This document shows positions 9,341 through 18,790 of a DNA stretch of 64,000 nt, piece by piece (within the stretch, counting starts at the first letter, position 1; every line of letters begins with the position of its first letter). Under the pieces are notes generated by a model. It was not told the DNA's origin. It did no database searches and saw nothing but the letters and a program-made list of their open reading frames with translations. The position numbers were made by a program, and so were the translations under genes. The stretch spans positions 73,705 through 137,704 of the forward strand of contig NZ_DLNQ01000010.1 of assembly GCF_002479495.1 (NCBI RefSeq), read 5' to 3'. Origin of the DNA: Brevundimonas sp. UBA7506. Its GTDB lineage: Bacteria; Pseudomonadota; Alphaproteobacteria; Caulobacterales; Caulobacteraceae.

Positions 9341-10602
9341 GCCCGCCAGCCGATGTCCGAGCGATGGAAACCGCCGGGCCAGTCGATCTTGGCGACCGCC
9401 TCATAGGCCCGGGCACGCGCCTCGGCGATATCGGCGCCATGGGCGCAGACGTTCAGCACCCGACCGCCCGCCGCGACCAGAGCGCCGTCGTCGCGCTTCC
9501 TGGTCCCCGCATGGAAGACCTGGACGTGAGGGCCGAAATCCTGATCGGCGCCGCGAATGACCGAGCCCTCCAGCGGGCTGTCGGGGTAGCCCTTGGCCGC
9601 CAGAACCACGGTGATGACCACCCCGTCCTTGAACCGGGGCGTCGACGCCTTCGACAGGTCGCCGCGCGCGCAGGCGAGCAGCAGGGGCACGATGTCGCCG
9701 TCGAAGCGCATCATCAGCACCTGGCATTCGGGGTCGCCGAAGCGGGCGTTGAACTCGACCACCTTGGGGCCTTCATCCGTCGCCATCAGGCCAGCGTAGA
9801 GGACGCCGCGATAGGGCGCGCCCTCGGCGGCCATCATGCGGATGGTCGGCTGGACCACGCGTTCGTCGGCCTGCTGCACCAGTTCGGGCGTAAAGACCGG
9901 CGCCGGCGAATAGGCGCCCATGCCGCCCGTGTTCGGCCCCAAGTCGCCGTCGAAGGCGCGCTTGTGGTCTTGGGCCCCGCCGAACAGGACGGCCTGCTTG
10001 CCGTCGCACAAGGCGAACAGCGAGCCCTCCTCGCCGTCCATGAACTCTTCGATCACCACGCGCGACCCGGCCGAGCCGAAGCGGCCGCCCAGCATCCGCT
10101 CGATCTCGGCCTCGGCGTCGGCCTTGTCGGGGCTGATGGCCACGCCCTTGCCCGCCGCCAGGCCGTCGGCCTTGATGACATAGGGGGCGGCGTAGTTGTT
10201 CAACGCCGCCTTGGCCTCTGCCACGTTCTCATAGACGCCGTAGCCCGCCGTCGGGATGCCGTGACGCTGCAGGAAGGCCTTCGAAAACGCTTTCGAGGTT
10301 TCCAGCTGCGCCGCCTTGGCCGTCGGGCCGAAGCAGGGGATGCCTACGCTGTTGAGGCGATCGGCCAAACCCTCGGCCAGGGCCGATTCGGGGCCGACCA
10401 CGACCAGGTCCGCCTTCATCTCGCGCGCCAGGGCCGTCAGGGCGTCGGCGTCGGTCGCCTTGATCTCGGACTTGAGCTCGGCGTGTTTCGCCATGCCGGG
10501 ATTGCCGGGCGCGGCGACGAGCCGCGTGACCAGCGGCGACTGGGCGATTTTCCAGGCCAGGGCGTGTTCACGCCCTCCGGATCCGACGAGCAGAATGTTC
10601 AT
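9325..10602 (-). CDS. purD: Phosphoribosylamine--glycine ligase
   Basis: A 425-residue GAR synthetase, the second step of de novo purine synthesis (ATP, phosphoribosylamine and glycine to GAR). It starts with NILLVGSGGREHALAWKIA, then PGNPGM, VVVGPESALAEGLAD, the ATP-grasp block YVIKADGLAAGKGVAI and IEEFMDGEEGS, and GAYSPAP. Length is normal. Its last codons lie inside a three-fold tandem repeat (9261-9340). A PRC-barrel lipoprotein gene lies upstream on the same strand, 48 bases away. Confidence 0.97.
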   Translation of the reverse strand: MNILLVGSGGREHALAWKIAQSPLVTRLVAAPGNPGMAKHAELKSEIKATDADALTALAREMKADLVVVGPESALAEGLADRLNSVGIPCFGPTAKAAQLETSKAFSKAFLQRHGIPTAGYGVYENVAEAKAALNNYAAPYVIKADGLAAGKGVAISPDKADAEAEIERMLGGRFGSAGSRVVIEEFMDGEEGSLFALCDGKQAVLFGGAQDHKRAFDGDLGPNTGGMGAYSPAPVFTPELVQQADERVVQPTIRMMAAEGAPYRGVLYAGLMATDEGPKVVEFNARFGDPECQVLMMRFDGDIVPLLLACARGDLSKASTPRFKDGVVITVVLAAKGYPDSPLEGSVIRGADQDFGPHVQVFHAGTRKRDDGALVAAGGRVLNVCAHGADIAEARARAYEAVAKIDWPGGFHRSDIGWRALEPR

Positions 10603-10650
10603 ATGCGCGCAATGACCGCCCCCGCCGTCCGGGTCAAGCGGGAGAAAGGG

Positions 10651-11088
10651 TTACTGCGCCGGCGGCGTCCAGCGCGGCAGGGCCGCCAACTGCTGCGCCG
10701 TCAGGTCAGTGGTCAGATCCTTGTCGGCGGCGTTGTTGCGCGCAAGACCGCGAATCTGATCGACGGGAACCTGCACCTTCACGTCGTCCGGCCCTTCAAG
10801 TTCGACCACCACGTGGGTCAACTTGCCGGACGCATCCAGGACAAGGGTTTCGACATCGCCGAGGTCGGTGTTGTCGGCGGACAGAAGATCTGCGTCTTCC
10901 AACTGAGAGCGCGACATGCCGAAGGCCAGGGCTGCGTCAGCCGTCGCCGCGTCGGCGCGCGTCTCGGTCACCGGGGCGGGTTGCGCGCCGGGTGCGGGCG
11001 ACTGAACGACATCGTCGGTACGATTGTCGCCACAGGCGGCCAGCATGAGAACAGCGAAGGAGGCGGCACTCAGGGCATGGATATTCAT
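10651..11088 (-). CDS. PRC-barrel-like lipoprotein
   Basis: A 145-residue exported protein with a lipobox (LMLAAC, Cys about residue 19), a Pro/Ala/Thr-rich linker, and a PRC-barrel-like domain (about residues 57-120: SRSQLEDADLLSADN, then a VETLVLDASGKLTHVVVE strand pattern). PRC-barrel proteins often bind ligands or partner proteins at the envelope. The exact role is unknown. It lies between purD and a 53-residue membrane protein, all on the minus strand with short gaps. Confidence 0.65.
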   Translation of the reverse strand: MNIHALSAASFAVLMLAACGDNRTDDVVQSPAPGAQPAPVTETRADAATADAALAFGMSRSQLEDADLLSADNTDLGDVETLVLDASGKLTHVVVELEGPDDVKVQVPVDQIRGLARNNAADKDLTTDLTAQQLAALPRWTPPAQ

Positions 11089-11103
11089 CAGGCTTCCTTG
11101 GTT

Positions 11104-11265
11104 TCAAAACAGGGCGGAGGCGACATAGATCACCGCCCCCAGCAACAGGATGGCGCCGATCACTAGCCACGGGCTGACCGAGGGCGCATGACTACGGCGC
11201 GACATCTGCCGTTCACGCGGGGCGCGTTCGGCGGGATCGGTTCCGGGCGGATCGGCGGGCTCCAT
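11104..11265 (-). CDS. 53-residue single-pass membrane protein
   Basis: A short gene with an ATG at 11265. The product has a polar N-terminal half rich in Pro, Glu and Arg (MEPADPPGTDPAERAPR) and a C-terminal hydrophobic helix (WLVIGAILLLGAVIYVASALF). This looks like a tail-anchored inner-membrane peptide. It is divergent from xseA (66-base gap) and 15 bases upstream of the PRC-barrel lipoprotein. The frame is open further upstream through xseA, but the ATG at 11265 is the only start that avoids that overlap. Function unknown. Confidence 0.5.
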   Translation of the reverse strand: MEPADPPGTDPAERAPRERQMSRRSHAPSVSPWLVIGAILLLGAVIYVASALF

Positions 11266-11331
11266 GGTCAAGCTAACGGACGCGGCCCCCGCCCCGTTCC
11301 CGCCTGCGACAAGACGGGCTAAGGTCGGGCC

Positions 11332-12819
11332 ATGATCTCCGACGACGACTATGCTTTCGAAGGCCCCGCCGAGGCGCCCGCCGCCGCGCGCGACAACAAT
11401 CCGCCCCTGTCGATCTCGGAGCTCAGCTTCGCGCTGAAGCGCACGCTGGAGGACCGCTTCGGCCACGTTCGCCTGCGCGGCGAGATCTCCAAGGTCAACC
11501 GCCACGCCTCGGGCCACGTCTATCTGACGCTGAAGGACGACAAGGCCGCCATCGACGGGGTGATCTGGAAGGGCGTGGTCAAGGGTCTGGGCGCCCAGCC
11601 GGAAAGCGGGCTGGAAGTCATCGTCACCGGCAAGATCACCTCCTACCCTGCGCGCTCCTCCTATCAGATCGTCATCGAGAGCATGGAGCCGGCAGGCGCG
11701 GGCGCCCTGCTGGCCCAGCTGGAACGGCTGAAGGCGCGGCTGCGCGACGAGGGCCTGTTCGAGCCGAACCGCAAGAAGCCCCTGCCGACCTTCCCGGCGA
11801 CCATCGGCGTCATCACCAGCCCGACCGGGGCCGTGATCCGCGACATCCTGCACCGCATCGCCGAGCGCTGGCCCTGCCGCGTCATCGTCTGGCCGGTGGT
11901 GGTTCAGGGTGACGCCGCCAGCGGTCAGGTGGCCAACGCCATTCGCGGCTTTGACGCCATGCGCACGGATGGCCCGATCCCCCGCCCCGACCTTCTGATC
12001 GTCGCGCGCGGCGGCGGCTCGGTCGAGGACCTGTGGTGCTTCAACGACGAGGCCCTGGCCCGCACCGTGGCCGAGGCCCGCATCCCCATCATCTCGGCCG
12101 TGGGGCACGAGACCGACACCACCCTGATCGACTTCGTCTCCGACCGCCGCGCGCCCACGCCGACCGGGGCCGCCGAAATCGCCACCCCGGTCCTGGCCGA
12201 CCTGCGCTGGGCGCTGAGCGATCTGGAGGCGCGTCTGGCGCGGGCCGGGTCGCGCCTGCTGGAAGACCGCCGCACCCGTCTGCGCGCTGCTGCGCGCGGC
12301 CTGCCCGCCCGGCCTGAAGATCTGCTGGCCCTGCCGCAGCAAAGGCTCGACCACGCCGCCAGCCGTCTGGGTTCGGGTCTGCACCGCAACGTCGCCGTGC
12401 ACGAGCGTCAGCTGGCGGTGATCGGCGGGCGCCTGTCGAAAGGGCTGCTGGACCGCGCCATCGAGCGGCGCGGCGACCGTCTGGCCGCCTATGCCGACCG
12501 TTTCGGCCCGGCCATGAAGCGGCGGCTGGACCGCGACGAGACGCGGCTGGCCGCCCTGTCGCGGGCGCTGGCGACCCTCGATCCCAGACGGCCCAAGCCC
12601 GGCTTCGCTCGCATCGAGGACGAAGCCGGCGCCATGATCGCCTCCGCCGCCGGCCTGTCGCCGGGTCAGGCCGTGCGCATCGTCTTTGGCGACGGCGTCA
12701 AGGGCGCGACAATCGACGTCGAGGGCGCTACGCCGCGTCCGTCCCCAGTCACGCCGCTCGCGCCCAAACCGGTGCCGCGCCCGAAGGCGCCGGCGGTGGA
12801 CCAGGGCGATCTATTCTAG
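11332..12819 (+). CDS. xseA: Exodeoxyribonuclease VII large subunit
   Basis: A 495-residue XseA. The N-terminal OB-fold (about residues 20-120, with [35 protein letters not shown] and [15 protein letters not shown]) is followed by the catalytic domain ([60 protein letters not shown]), a long Arg-rich helical region, and a C-terminal domain ending in a Pro/Lys-rich tail. With XseB it degrades single-stranded DNA. xseB is not in this window. Confidence 0.97.
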   Translation: MISDDDYAFEGPAEAPAAARDNNPPLSISELSFALKRTLEDRFGHVRLRGEISKVNRHASGHVYLTLKDDKAAIDGVIWKGVVKGLGAQPESGLEVIVTGKITSYPARSSYQIVIESMEPAGAGALLAQLERLKARLRDEGLFEPNRKKPLPTFPATIGVITSPTGAVIRDILHRIAERWPCRVIVWPVVVQGDAASGQVANAIRGFDAMRTDGPIPRPDLLIVARGGGSVEDLWCFNDEALARTVAEARIPIISAVGHETDTTLIDFVSDRRAPTPTGAAEIATPVLADLRWALSDLEARLARAGSRLLEDRRTRLRAAARGLPARPEDLLALPQQRLDHAASRLGSGLHRNVAVHERQLAVIGGRLSKGLLDRAIERRGDRLAAYADRFGPAMKRRLDRDETRLAALSRALATLDPRRPKPGFARIEDEAGAMIASAAGLSPGQAVRIVFGDGVKGATIDVEGATPRPSPVTPLAPKPVPRPKAPAVDQGDLF

Positions 12820-12824
12820 CCCAA

Positions 12825-12957
12825 ATCCACTCATCCCCGCGGAGGCGGGGACCCAGTGCTTTGGCTAGAACCGCTACGCTTTGGATCTTCAGAAAAATTT
12901 CCGATGGCAGAGCGCGAGGTTCTTACTGGGTCCCCGCCTCCGCGGGGATGAGCGGAT
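12825..12957. repeat. Paired inverted hairpin element, family A, copy 1
   Basis: Two 33-base arms (12825-12857 and 12925-12957) are inverted copies with one mismatch, 67 bases apart. Each arm contains its own hairpin CCCCGCGGAGGCGGGG. The same arm core recurs at 38494-38590. It fills the space between convergent xseA and the P1 peptidase gene. The layout resembles BIME/REP doublets. Confidence 0.85.
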
Positions 12958-12965
12958 GGAGAAAT

Positions 12966-14120
12966 CTAGCGGCTCAGCAGGCCCCTCACCGTCTCGACAT
13001 CCAACGCCTCGACCGTCACCGGCTTGCCGTCGATGATCGAGGTGGTGGTCTCGGCCTTAAGCAGGGAGTTGAGGATGGCCTCCTCGGTCGCCTCGGCCAC
13101 GGCGACGAACAGGGGCGACATGCGGTCGTTGGGCCAGTCGACGACCGTCGCCTGCCCGCCACGCCGCTCGGGCGTCCGCCGCACGCCCTCGTGGGTAGAG
13201 AAGGCGATGGCGTAGTCGCCCGATCCGTTCGAGAAGGCCGCCCCCGTCCGCGACAGACCGGCGAAGGCGCGGTCCGCCAGCCGCTCCAGATTGCGGTCCG
13301 ACAGGGGGGCGTCGGTCGCCACCACGATCATGATCGAGCCGTCCGCACGCTCGGCCTCGACCTCCTGACGCAGGAAGTAACGGCCCAGCGGCTCGCCGAC
13401 GGGCGTGCCGTCCATGCTCAGCACCCCGCCGAAGTTCGACTGGACCAGCACCCCCACGGTGAAACCGCCCAGACTGATCGGCAGCTTGCGCGAGCTGGTC
13501 CCGATGCCGCCCTTGAAACCGAAGGCGATGGTGCCCGTCCCGGCCCCGACCGCGCCCTGATCCACCGGGCCGCCCGTCGCCGTCTCGATCGCCCGCACCA
13601 CGTCGGCGGCGGTCACCACACGCGCGCGGATGTCGTTCAGGCCGCCGTCGTTCGTCTCGCCCACCACGGCGTTGACCGAGCGGATGTCCTCGTGCCCCGG
13701 CTGTTTCAACGTCCAGTCCAGGATTCCGTCAATTCCGCGCGCCACCGACAGGGTGTTGGTCAGGACGATAGGCGTCTCGATCTCGCCCAGCTCACGAATC
13801 TGGGTGGCGCCCGCCAGCTTGCCAAAGCCGTTGGCCACCGACAGCCCCGCCGGAACCTTGTCACGGAACAGGTCGCCGCCATGCGGCAGGATGGCCGTCA
13901 CCCCGGTGCGGATACTGTCGCCGCGCCGCAGCGTCACCTGGCCCACGCGCACGCCCGCCACGTCGGTGATGGCGTTCAGCGGTCCGGGCGACAGGACGCC
14001 CGGCGTCCGGCCCAGATCACGAATCGTCGGTCGCGCCCCGCCCGTTTGCACGACGACCGGCGACGTCGCCAGCACCGTCACCAGGGCGAAAGCGGACCAC
14101 ATAAGAGGCGAACGGATCAT
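12966..14120 (-). CDS. P1 family peptidase (DmpA/BapA-like), exported
   Basis: A 384-residue self-processing N-terminal nucleophile hydrolase of the P1/DmpA family. The N-terminus is a signal peptide (SAFALVTVLATSPVVVQ). Family blocks include GVLSPGPLNAITDVAGVRVG, GVTAILPHG, NGFGKL, LTNTLSVARG and the autocleavage region FGFKGGIGTSSRKL, where the serine becomes the nucleophile after cleavage. Relatives are D-aminopeptidases/beta-peptidyl aminopeptidases; the substrate here is unknown. Convergent with xseA across repeat A1; its stop lies 9 bases from the repeat. Confidence 0.9.
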   Translation of the reverse strand: MIRSPLMWSAFALVTVLATSPVVVQTGGARPTIRDLGRTPGVLSPGPLNAITDVAGVRVGQVTLRRGDSIRTGVTAILPHGGDLFRDKVPAGLSVANGFGKLAGATQIRELGEIETPIVLTNTLSVARGIDGILDWTLKQPGHEDIRSVNAVVGETNDGGLNDIRARVVTAADVVRAIETATGGPVDQGAVGAGTGTIAFGFKGGIGTSSRKLPISLGGFTVGVLVQSNFGGVLSMDGTPVGEPLGRYFLRQEVEAERADGSIMIVVATDAPLSDRNLERLADRAFAGLSRTGAAFSNGSGDYAIAFSTHEGVRRTPERRGGQATVVDWPNDRMSPLFVAVAEATEEAILNSLLKAETTTSIIDGKPVTVEALDVETVRGLLSR

Positions 14121-14204
14121 CGGCGGTTCCTGTCACTGACCAGTTTTCAAATGACATCGATTCGCCTCTCGTCTCTTGCGACAAGCCATGCCAATCATCG
14201 CTAC

Positions 14205-14417
14205 ATGACGACGCCTGCTTCTCCTCCTGTTTCGCCCTCGCCCGCCACGCTCCACTACGGCGACGGCGAGTTCGCCGTGCTGCGCCCCGGCGCCTATGTG
14301 ACCTGCGCCGTCAGCGGCGTGCCTATTCCATTGCCCGCCCTGCGCTACTGGTCGGCCGAGCGGCAGGAAGCCTACGCCAGTCCGCTGGAATTCATGGCCG
14401 CCGCGCGCGACGCCTGA
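14205..14417 (+). CDS. DUF2093 domain-containing protein
   Basis: A 70-residue protein with a Pro/Ser-rich start and the DUF2093 core LHYGDGEFAVLRPGAYVTC then GVPIPLPALRYWSAERQEAY. The ATG at 14205 is chosen because the open frame further upstream runs antisense through the P1 peptidase. From memory, DUF2093 genes are frequently near waaA/lpxK in alphaproteobacteria; here the lipid A operon is about 8 kb away. Function unknown. Confidence 0.8.
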   Translation: MTTPASPPVSPSPATLHYGDGEFAVLRPGAYVTCAVSGVPIPLPALRYWSAERQEAYASPLEFMAAARDA

Positions 14418-14480
14418 CCCTCGCCATCCGCTTTTCCTTCGCGGCGCGCTCCCGGCGGCCGTCAGATCGTGTCGTGTCCC

Positions 14481-14978
14481 ATGTCCGCCCTGCAGTCGCT
14501 CGACATCCTGCTCGCCGACGACAATCCCAACATGCGGGCCATCGTCTCGGCTATGTTGAAGTCAGTCGGCGTGGGCCGGGTGCGCGAAGTCGAGGACGGG
14601 GCCGCCGCCCTGGAAGCCCTGAAAAAGCGACCGGCCGACATGGCCATCGTCGACTTCCGAATGCTGCCGGTGGACGGCGTGACTTTCACCCAGCTGATCC
14701 GCACGGCTGAGGACAGCCCCAATCCCTATCTGCCGATCATCATGATGACGGGTCATTCGGAGAAGCGCCGCGTCACAGAGGCGCGTGATGCGGGCGTGAC
14801 GGAGTTCGTGGCCAAGCCGGTCAACGCCCCCGCGCTTCTGGCGCGGATCGAGGCGGTGATCATGCGCCCGCGTCCCTTCATCCGGGGCGGCGACTATTTC
14901 GGCCCCGACCGGCGCCGGACCCAGCCGGACAACTATGACGGCCCGTTCCGCCGCGCCGGCGACGCCGTGATCGACTAG
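14481..14978 (+). CDS. Single-domain response regulator
   Basis: A receiver protein of about 165 residues: acidic pocket LLADDNPNMR, phospho-acceptor in MAIVDFRMLPVDG (about residue 57), conserved Thr in IIMMTGHSEK and Lys in EFVAKPVNAP. A basic tail with FGPDRRR follows, a motif seen after receivers in several Caulobacterales regulators. There is no output domain. A GTG at 14469 is also possible; the ATG at 14481 gives the usual short lead to the first strand. The stop overlaps the convergent acyltransferase stop. No cognate kinase is adjacent. Confidence 0.85.
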   Translation: MSALQSLDILLADDNPNMRAIVSAMLKSVGVGRVREVEDGAAALEALKKRPADMAIVDFRMLPVDGVTFTQLIRTAEDSPNPYLPIIMMTGHSEKRRVTEARDAGVTEFVAKPVNAPALLARIEAVIMRPRPFIRGGDYFGPDRRRTQPDNYDGPFRRAGDAVID

Positions 14979-15907
14979 GCGTCCGAAGCCCTCAGCGCGG
15001 CATAGACAGCGGCCGGCCAGCGCTTGTGGACCCAGAACCAGTCCACGGGATGCTCGCGCACCCGATCCTCGACGAAGCGGTTGACCGCCTGAATGCCCGC
15101 CAGGACGTCGGCGGCCTTGTCTCCGGTGTCGGGCACGGCGATCGGCTCGTGCGCCGTGACGCGGAAGCGCACGCCGGGCAGGCGGGTCACCGACAGAGGC
15201 TGCATCACCGTGCCGAACTTCAGCGCCAGACGGGCCGCGCCGGGCGAGGCGTTGACCGGCTGGCCGAAGAACTCGACCTCCGGACCCTGGTTGTATTTCT
15301 GATCGACCAGCAGGGCGATGGACTCGCCGCGCTTCATCCCCGCCATCAGCTCGCGCGTGCCGTCGCCCTTGGGCGCGAACAACTTGATGCCATAGCGTTC
15401 GCGGCTCTGGCGGATCAGGGCGTCGACATAGGGGTTGTTGGCGGCGCGATAGGTCACCTGGCAGGGCACGCCCGCCGCCATGATGACCGCCGCCATGACC
15501 TCGAAATTGGCCAGGTGACCTGAGATCAGGACCACCGGTTTGCCGCTGTCGCGCACGGCGTGCAGCCGCTCCAGTCCGACGATGTCGATTCGGCCGCTTT
15601 CGGGCGTCAGGCGGTCCATGACGGCCAACTCGGCGAAGGTCCGTCCCGTCTGTTCCCACTGATCCACGGCCAAACGGTCGCGCTCGGCGGGGTCCATGTC
15701 CGGGAAGGCGATGCGCAGGTTGCGCGTCACCGTCTTGTGCGTCCCTGTCAGCGGCCCCAGTCCGCGCAACAGCTTGCCGCCGAAACCTGAAGCCCCTTCG
15801 ACGCCCAGCGCCCGCAGGAAGGCGAACAGCGCCTTGAACGCCACCGCCTCCAACCGCCAGTTCAGGTCCTGGAAAAAGCCGACCTTGTTGTCTTTATCAC
15901 CAGGCAA
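14975..15907 (-). CDS. Lauroyl/myristoyl acyltransferase of the LpxL/HtrB family
   Basis: A 310-residue lipid A late acyltransferase. The HX4E catalytic motif appears in [12 protein letters not shown], followed by [29 protein letters not shown] and the C-terminal [10 protein letters not shown] block typical of the family. It adds a secondary acyl chain to Kdo-lipid A at the inner membrane. It overlaps the upstream SDR gene by 11 bases, so the two are translationally coupled, and ends against the response regulator gene. Confidence 0.9.
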   Translation of the reverse strand: MPGDKDNKVGFFQDLNWRLEAVAFKALFAFLRALGVEGASGFGGKLLRGLGPLTGTHKTVTRNLRIAFPDMDPAERDRLAVDQWEQTGRTFAELAVMDRLTPESGRIDIVGLERLHAVRDSGKPVVLISGHLANFEVMAAVIMAAGVPCQVTYRAANNPYVDALIRQSRERYGIKLFAPKGDGTRELMAGMKRGESIALLVDQKYNQGPEVEFFGQPVNASPGAARLALKFGTVMQPLSVTRLPGVRFRVTAHEPIAVPDTGDKAADVLAGIQAVNRFVEDRVREHPVDWFWVHKRWPAAVYAALRASDA

Positions 15908-16667
15908 TCGTCAGTCCGCCGTCCACCACAAGGGTCTGCCCGGTCACATAGGCCGAGGCAGGGCTGCACAGATAGACCGCCGTGCCCGCGATTTCATCAG
16001 GCTGGCCGATCCTTTTCAGCGGGGCGGGTTCGGTCACCGTCTTCAGCAGTTCGGGGTTCTCCCACAGGTATTTGGCGAAGTCAGTCTGGACCAGACCCGG
16101 CGCGATGCAGTTCACGCGCACGTTGGACGGGCCGTATTCCACCGCCAGATTGCGCGCCAGCTGCATGTCGGCGGCCTTGGAGATGTTGTAGGCGCCGATC
16201 AGAGCATTCCCGCGAAGCCCGCCGATGGACGAGATGATCAGGATGGCCCCGTCTTTCCGCTCCAGCATCTGCGGCGCGACCATCTGGATCAGCCAGTGGT
16301 TGGAGATGACGTTGTTCTGAAGGATCTTCTCGAACAGGTCGTCGGCGATGCCCGCCATCGGCCCGGCGTAGGGGTTGGTCGCGGCGTTGCACACCAGGAT
16401 GTCGATCTGGCCGAAAGCGCTGTTGGTCTCGTCCACCAGCCGCTGCAGATCTTCCTTGGAGGCGATGTTCGCGGGGATGGCGATGGCGCGGCCGACGCCG
16501 TGCCTGTCGTTGATGGCGGCGGCGACCTCTTCGCACGGCCCGGCCTTGCGCGAAGAGATCACGACGCGGGCGCCGTGCTCGGCCAGACGCTCGGCGATCG
16601 CCTTGCCTATGCCCTTGGAGGAGCCGGTGATGACCGCGACCTTGCCGCTCAGATCGAACAATTCCAT
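15897..16667 (-). CDS. SDR family NAD(P)-dependent oxidoreductase
   Basis: A 256-residue classical short-chain dehydrogenase. NAD(P) motif TGSSKGIG (about residues 15-22), NAATNP, catalytic Ser in [14 protein letters not shown] (Tyr and Lys), and C-terminal [15 protein letters not shown] after the second strand suggests NADP preference. It is co-transcribed with the lauroyl acyltransferase (11-base overlap) and divergent from tipF. The substrate cannot be read from sequence. Confidence 0.9.
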   Translation of the reverse strand: MELFDLSGKVAVITGSSKGIGKAIAERLAEHGARVVISSRKAGPCEEVAAAINDRHGVGRAIAIPANIASKEDLQRLVDETNSAFGQIDILVCNAATNPYAGPMAGIADDLFEKILQNNVISNHWLIQMVAPQMLERKDGAILIISSIGGLRGNALIGAYNISKAADMQLARNLAVEYGPSNVRVNCIAPGLVQTDFAKYLWENPELLKTVTEPAPLKRIGQPDEIAGTAVYLCSPASAYVTGQTLVVDGGLTIAW

Positions 16668-16778
16668 GCGTTAACCTCCCTTTGGGCGGGTTTTCTGCGC
16701 CCCAACCCTAGCCGTTATCTCTAGTTAGACCGATACTCGGCCGATTCCATAAGGGAAAGGCGGCTCAACACCGGCCCC

Positions 16779-18047
16779 ATGCGCAAGATCACCGGCGGTT
16801 TTCTGTTCTTCGGCTACCTCTTCCTGTCCCTGACCATCGGGGCGGCGATCTGGCGCGCCGGTATGGGCGCCGGCGCGGGCGCGGCGGGTGTGCTGGGCGC
16901 GCTTGGGGTCCTGATCGGGCTGCACGCCGTGATCGCCGGCATCCTGGACCGTCGCGCCCTGCGCAAGGAGGTCGCCAAGGTCCGCGAGGCGCACCGTCTG
17001 CTGGCCGACGCGATGGAGTCGACGCAAGGCGCCCTGACCGAGCTGGCCGAGGCTATCGAGAGCGGCGCCCTGTCCAGGACGGAGGCCCTGACCGGCGAGG
17101 TGCGGATGCTGGAGGGCCTGGTCCAGCAGATGAGCGAATCGATCGACGAGCGTCTGGCCTCGTCGCCGATCACCGCCGACACCTATGAGGGTCGTCGTCA
17201 GGTCCAGTCGAACACCCTGCTCAAGACCGTCCACGACGCCCTGACGGAAAACCGCATCGACCTCTATCTGCAGCCGGTCGTCACCCTGCCGCAGCGCCGG
17301 ACCGTCTTCTACGAGAGCTTCACCCGTCTGCGCGATCCGTCCAACCGGGTCATGATGCCGGCCGAATACCTGTCGGTGGCCGAGGGCGAGGGCCTGCTGC
17401 CCGCCATCGACAACCTGCTGCTGTTCCGCTGCGCCCAGATCGTGCGTCGTCTGGCGCGTCAGGACCGCAAGGTCGGCGTCTTCTGCAACATCTCCCTGGC
17501 CTCGCTGGGCGACGAGACCTTCTTCCCGCAGTTCCTCGACTTCCTCAGCCAGAACCGCGACCTGAAGGACGCCCTGATCTTCGAACTGGGTCAGGCCACC
17601 TTCGACGCACGCGGCGCGTCCGAGGCCCGCAACATGGCCAAGCTGGCCGACCTGGGCTTCCGCTTCTCCATCGACAAGGTGCAGACCCTGGATCTGGACT
17701 TCGCCGACCTGCAACGCTCGGACGTGCGCTTCATCAAGATCGCCGCCGACCTGCTGATCGAGCAACTGCTGGATCTGGACGGCGCCACGCCCCTGCCGAC
17801 CCAGCCCGACATCCAGGCCGCCGACTTCGCCCCGCTGACGCGCCGCTACGGCCTGGAACTGATCGCCGAGAAGGTCGAGAGCGAGAAACAGGTCGTCGAC
17901 ATCCTCGAACTGGACGTCGGCATGGGCCAGGGCCACCTGTTCGGCGAACCGCGCGCCATCAAGGAAGCCGTCCTGGCCGAAACCGACCCCCCGGTCGAGT
18001 TCGTTCGCTCGACGCTGAAATCGGCCGAGCAACGCCGCCGGTTCTGA
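16779..18047 (+). CDS. tipF: Degenerate EAL-domain protein, TipF-like flagellar assembly factor
   Basis: A 422-residue protein: two N-terminal membrane helices (about 5-25 and 33-55), a coiled-coil region (about 60-130), then an EAL domain. The catalytic signature is eroded: EAL appears as ESF (YESFTRLRD), and the metal-binding DD pair as DK (FSIDKVQTLDLD), while AEKVES and GQGHLFGEP remain. This architecture matches Caulobacter TipF, known to bind c-di-GMP and recruit flagellar assembly proteins at the new pole. Identity is inferred from architecture. Divergent from the SDR gene. Confidence 0.8.
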   Translation: MRKITGGFLFFGYLFLSLTIGAAIWRAGMGAGAGAAGVLGALGVLIGLHAVIAGILDRRALRKEVAKVREAHRLLADAMESTQGALTELAEAIESGALSRTEALTGEVRMLEGLVQQMSESIDERLASSPITADTYEGRRQVQSNTLLKTVHDALTENRIDLYLQPVVTLPQRRTVFYESFTRLRDPSNRVMMPAEYLSVAEGEGLLPAIDNLLLFRCAQIVRRLARQDRKVGVFCNISLASLGDETFFPQFLDFLSQNRDLKDALIFELGQATFDARGASEARNMAKLADLGFRFSIDKVQTLDLDFADLQRSDVRFIKIAADLLIEQLLDLDGATPLPTQPDIQAADFAPLTRRYGLELIAEKVESEKQVVDILELDVGMGQGHLFGEPRAIKEAVLAETDPPVEFVRSTLKSAEQRRRF

Positions 18048-18092
18048 TCCCGCAGCCGAAAGCCGCCAGACAGGTCGTCTCAACCAGCGTCT

Positions 18093-18788
18093 ATGACGCC
18101 GATGACCGACACCTTCGACTGGCCCCGCATCGCCGATGATCTGAACGCCCAGGGATGGGCGACTATCGGCCCGCTGTTGACGCCCGCCACCTGCGAGACC
18201 CTGAAAGCCCTCTACGACCAGCGCGAACGGTTCCGCAGCCGCATCGTCATGCAGCGCCACGGCTTTGGTCAGGGCGAGTATCAGTATTTCGCCAATCCCC
18301 TGCCCGATCCCCTGCCCCGACTGCGGGCGCGGCTCTATGAAGGCTTGGCGCCCATCGCTGACGGCTGGGCGGCGCGGCTGGATCGGCCGGGCTTTCCCGA
18401 CAGCCTCGACGACCTGACCGCCCAATGCCGGGCGGCGGGCCAGACACGGCCGACCTCGCTGATGCTGCGTTACGGCCCCGGCGACTACAACCGGCTGCAT
18501 CAGGACCTCTACGGCGATCTGGTCTTCCCGCTGCAGGCCGCCATCCTGCTGAGCGATCCTGCCGAGTTCGAAGGCGGCGAGTTCGTGCTGGTCGAGCAGA
18601 AGCCCCGCTCGCAGTCACAGGTCCATGTCGTGCCGCTGAAACAGGGGGAGGCCGTGATCTTCGCCGTGCGCGAACGGCCCGTCGCCGGGATGCGCGGCGA
18701 CTATCGCGTGCAGATGCGACACGGGGTCAGCGTGGTGCGGGCGGGCCAGCGCATGACGCTGGGGCTGATCTTTCATGATGCGCCATAG
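18093..18788 (+). CDS. 2OG-Fe(II) oxygenase
   Basis: A 231-residue protein (or 227 from the second ATG at 18105). The C-terminal double-stranded beta-helix has an HxD iron motif (NRLHQDLYGD), ILLSDPAEFEGGEFVL, and a distal His and Arg (MRHGVSVVRAGQR) that would complete the iron site and bind 2-oxoglutarate. The N-terminal half (FDWPRIADDLNAQGWATIG, MQRHGFGQGEYQYF) resembles PF09859, described as an oxygenase acting on damaged nucleic acid. The substrate is unproven. It follows tipF by 45 bases. Confidence 0.8.
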   Translation: MTPMTDTFDWPRIADDLNAQGWATIGPLLTPATCETLKALYDQRERFRSRIVMQRHGFGQGEYQYFANPLPDPLPRLRARLYEGLAPIADGWAARLDRPGFPDSLDDLTAQCRAAGQTRPTSLMLRYGPGDYNRLHQDLYGDLVFPLQAAILLSDPAEFEGGEFVLVEQKPRSQSQVHVVPLKQGEAVIFAVRERPVAGMRGDYRVQMRHGVSVVRAGQRMTLGLIFHDAP

Positions 18789-18790
18789 TC

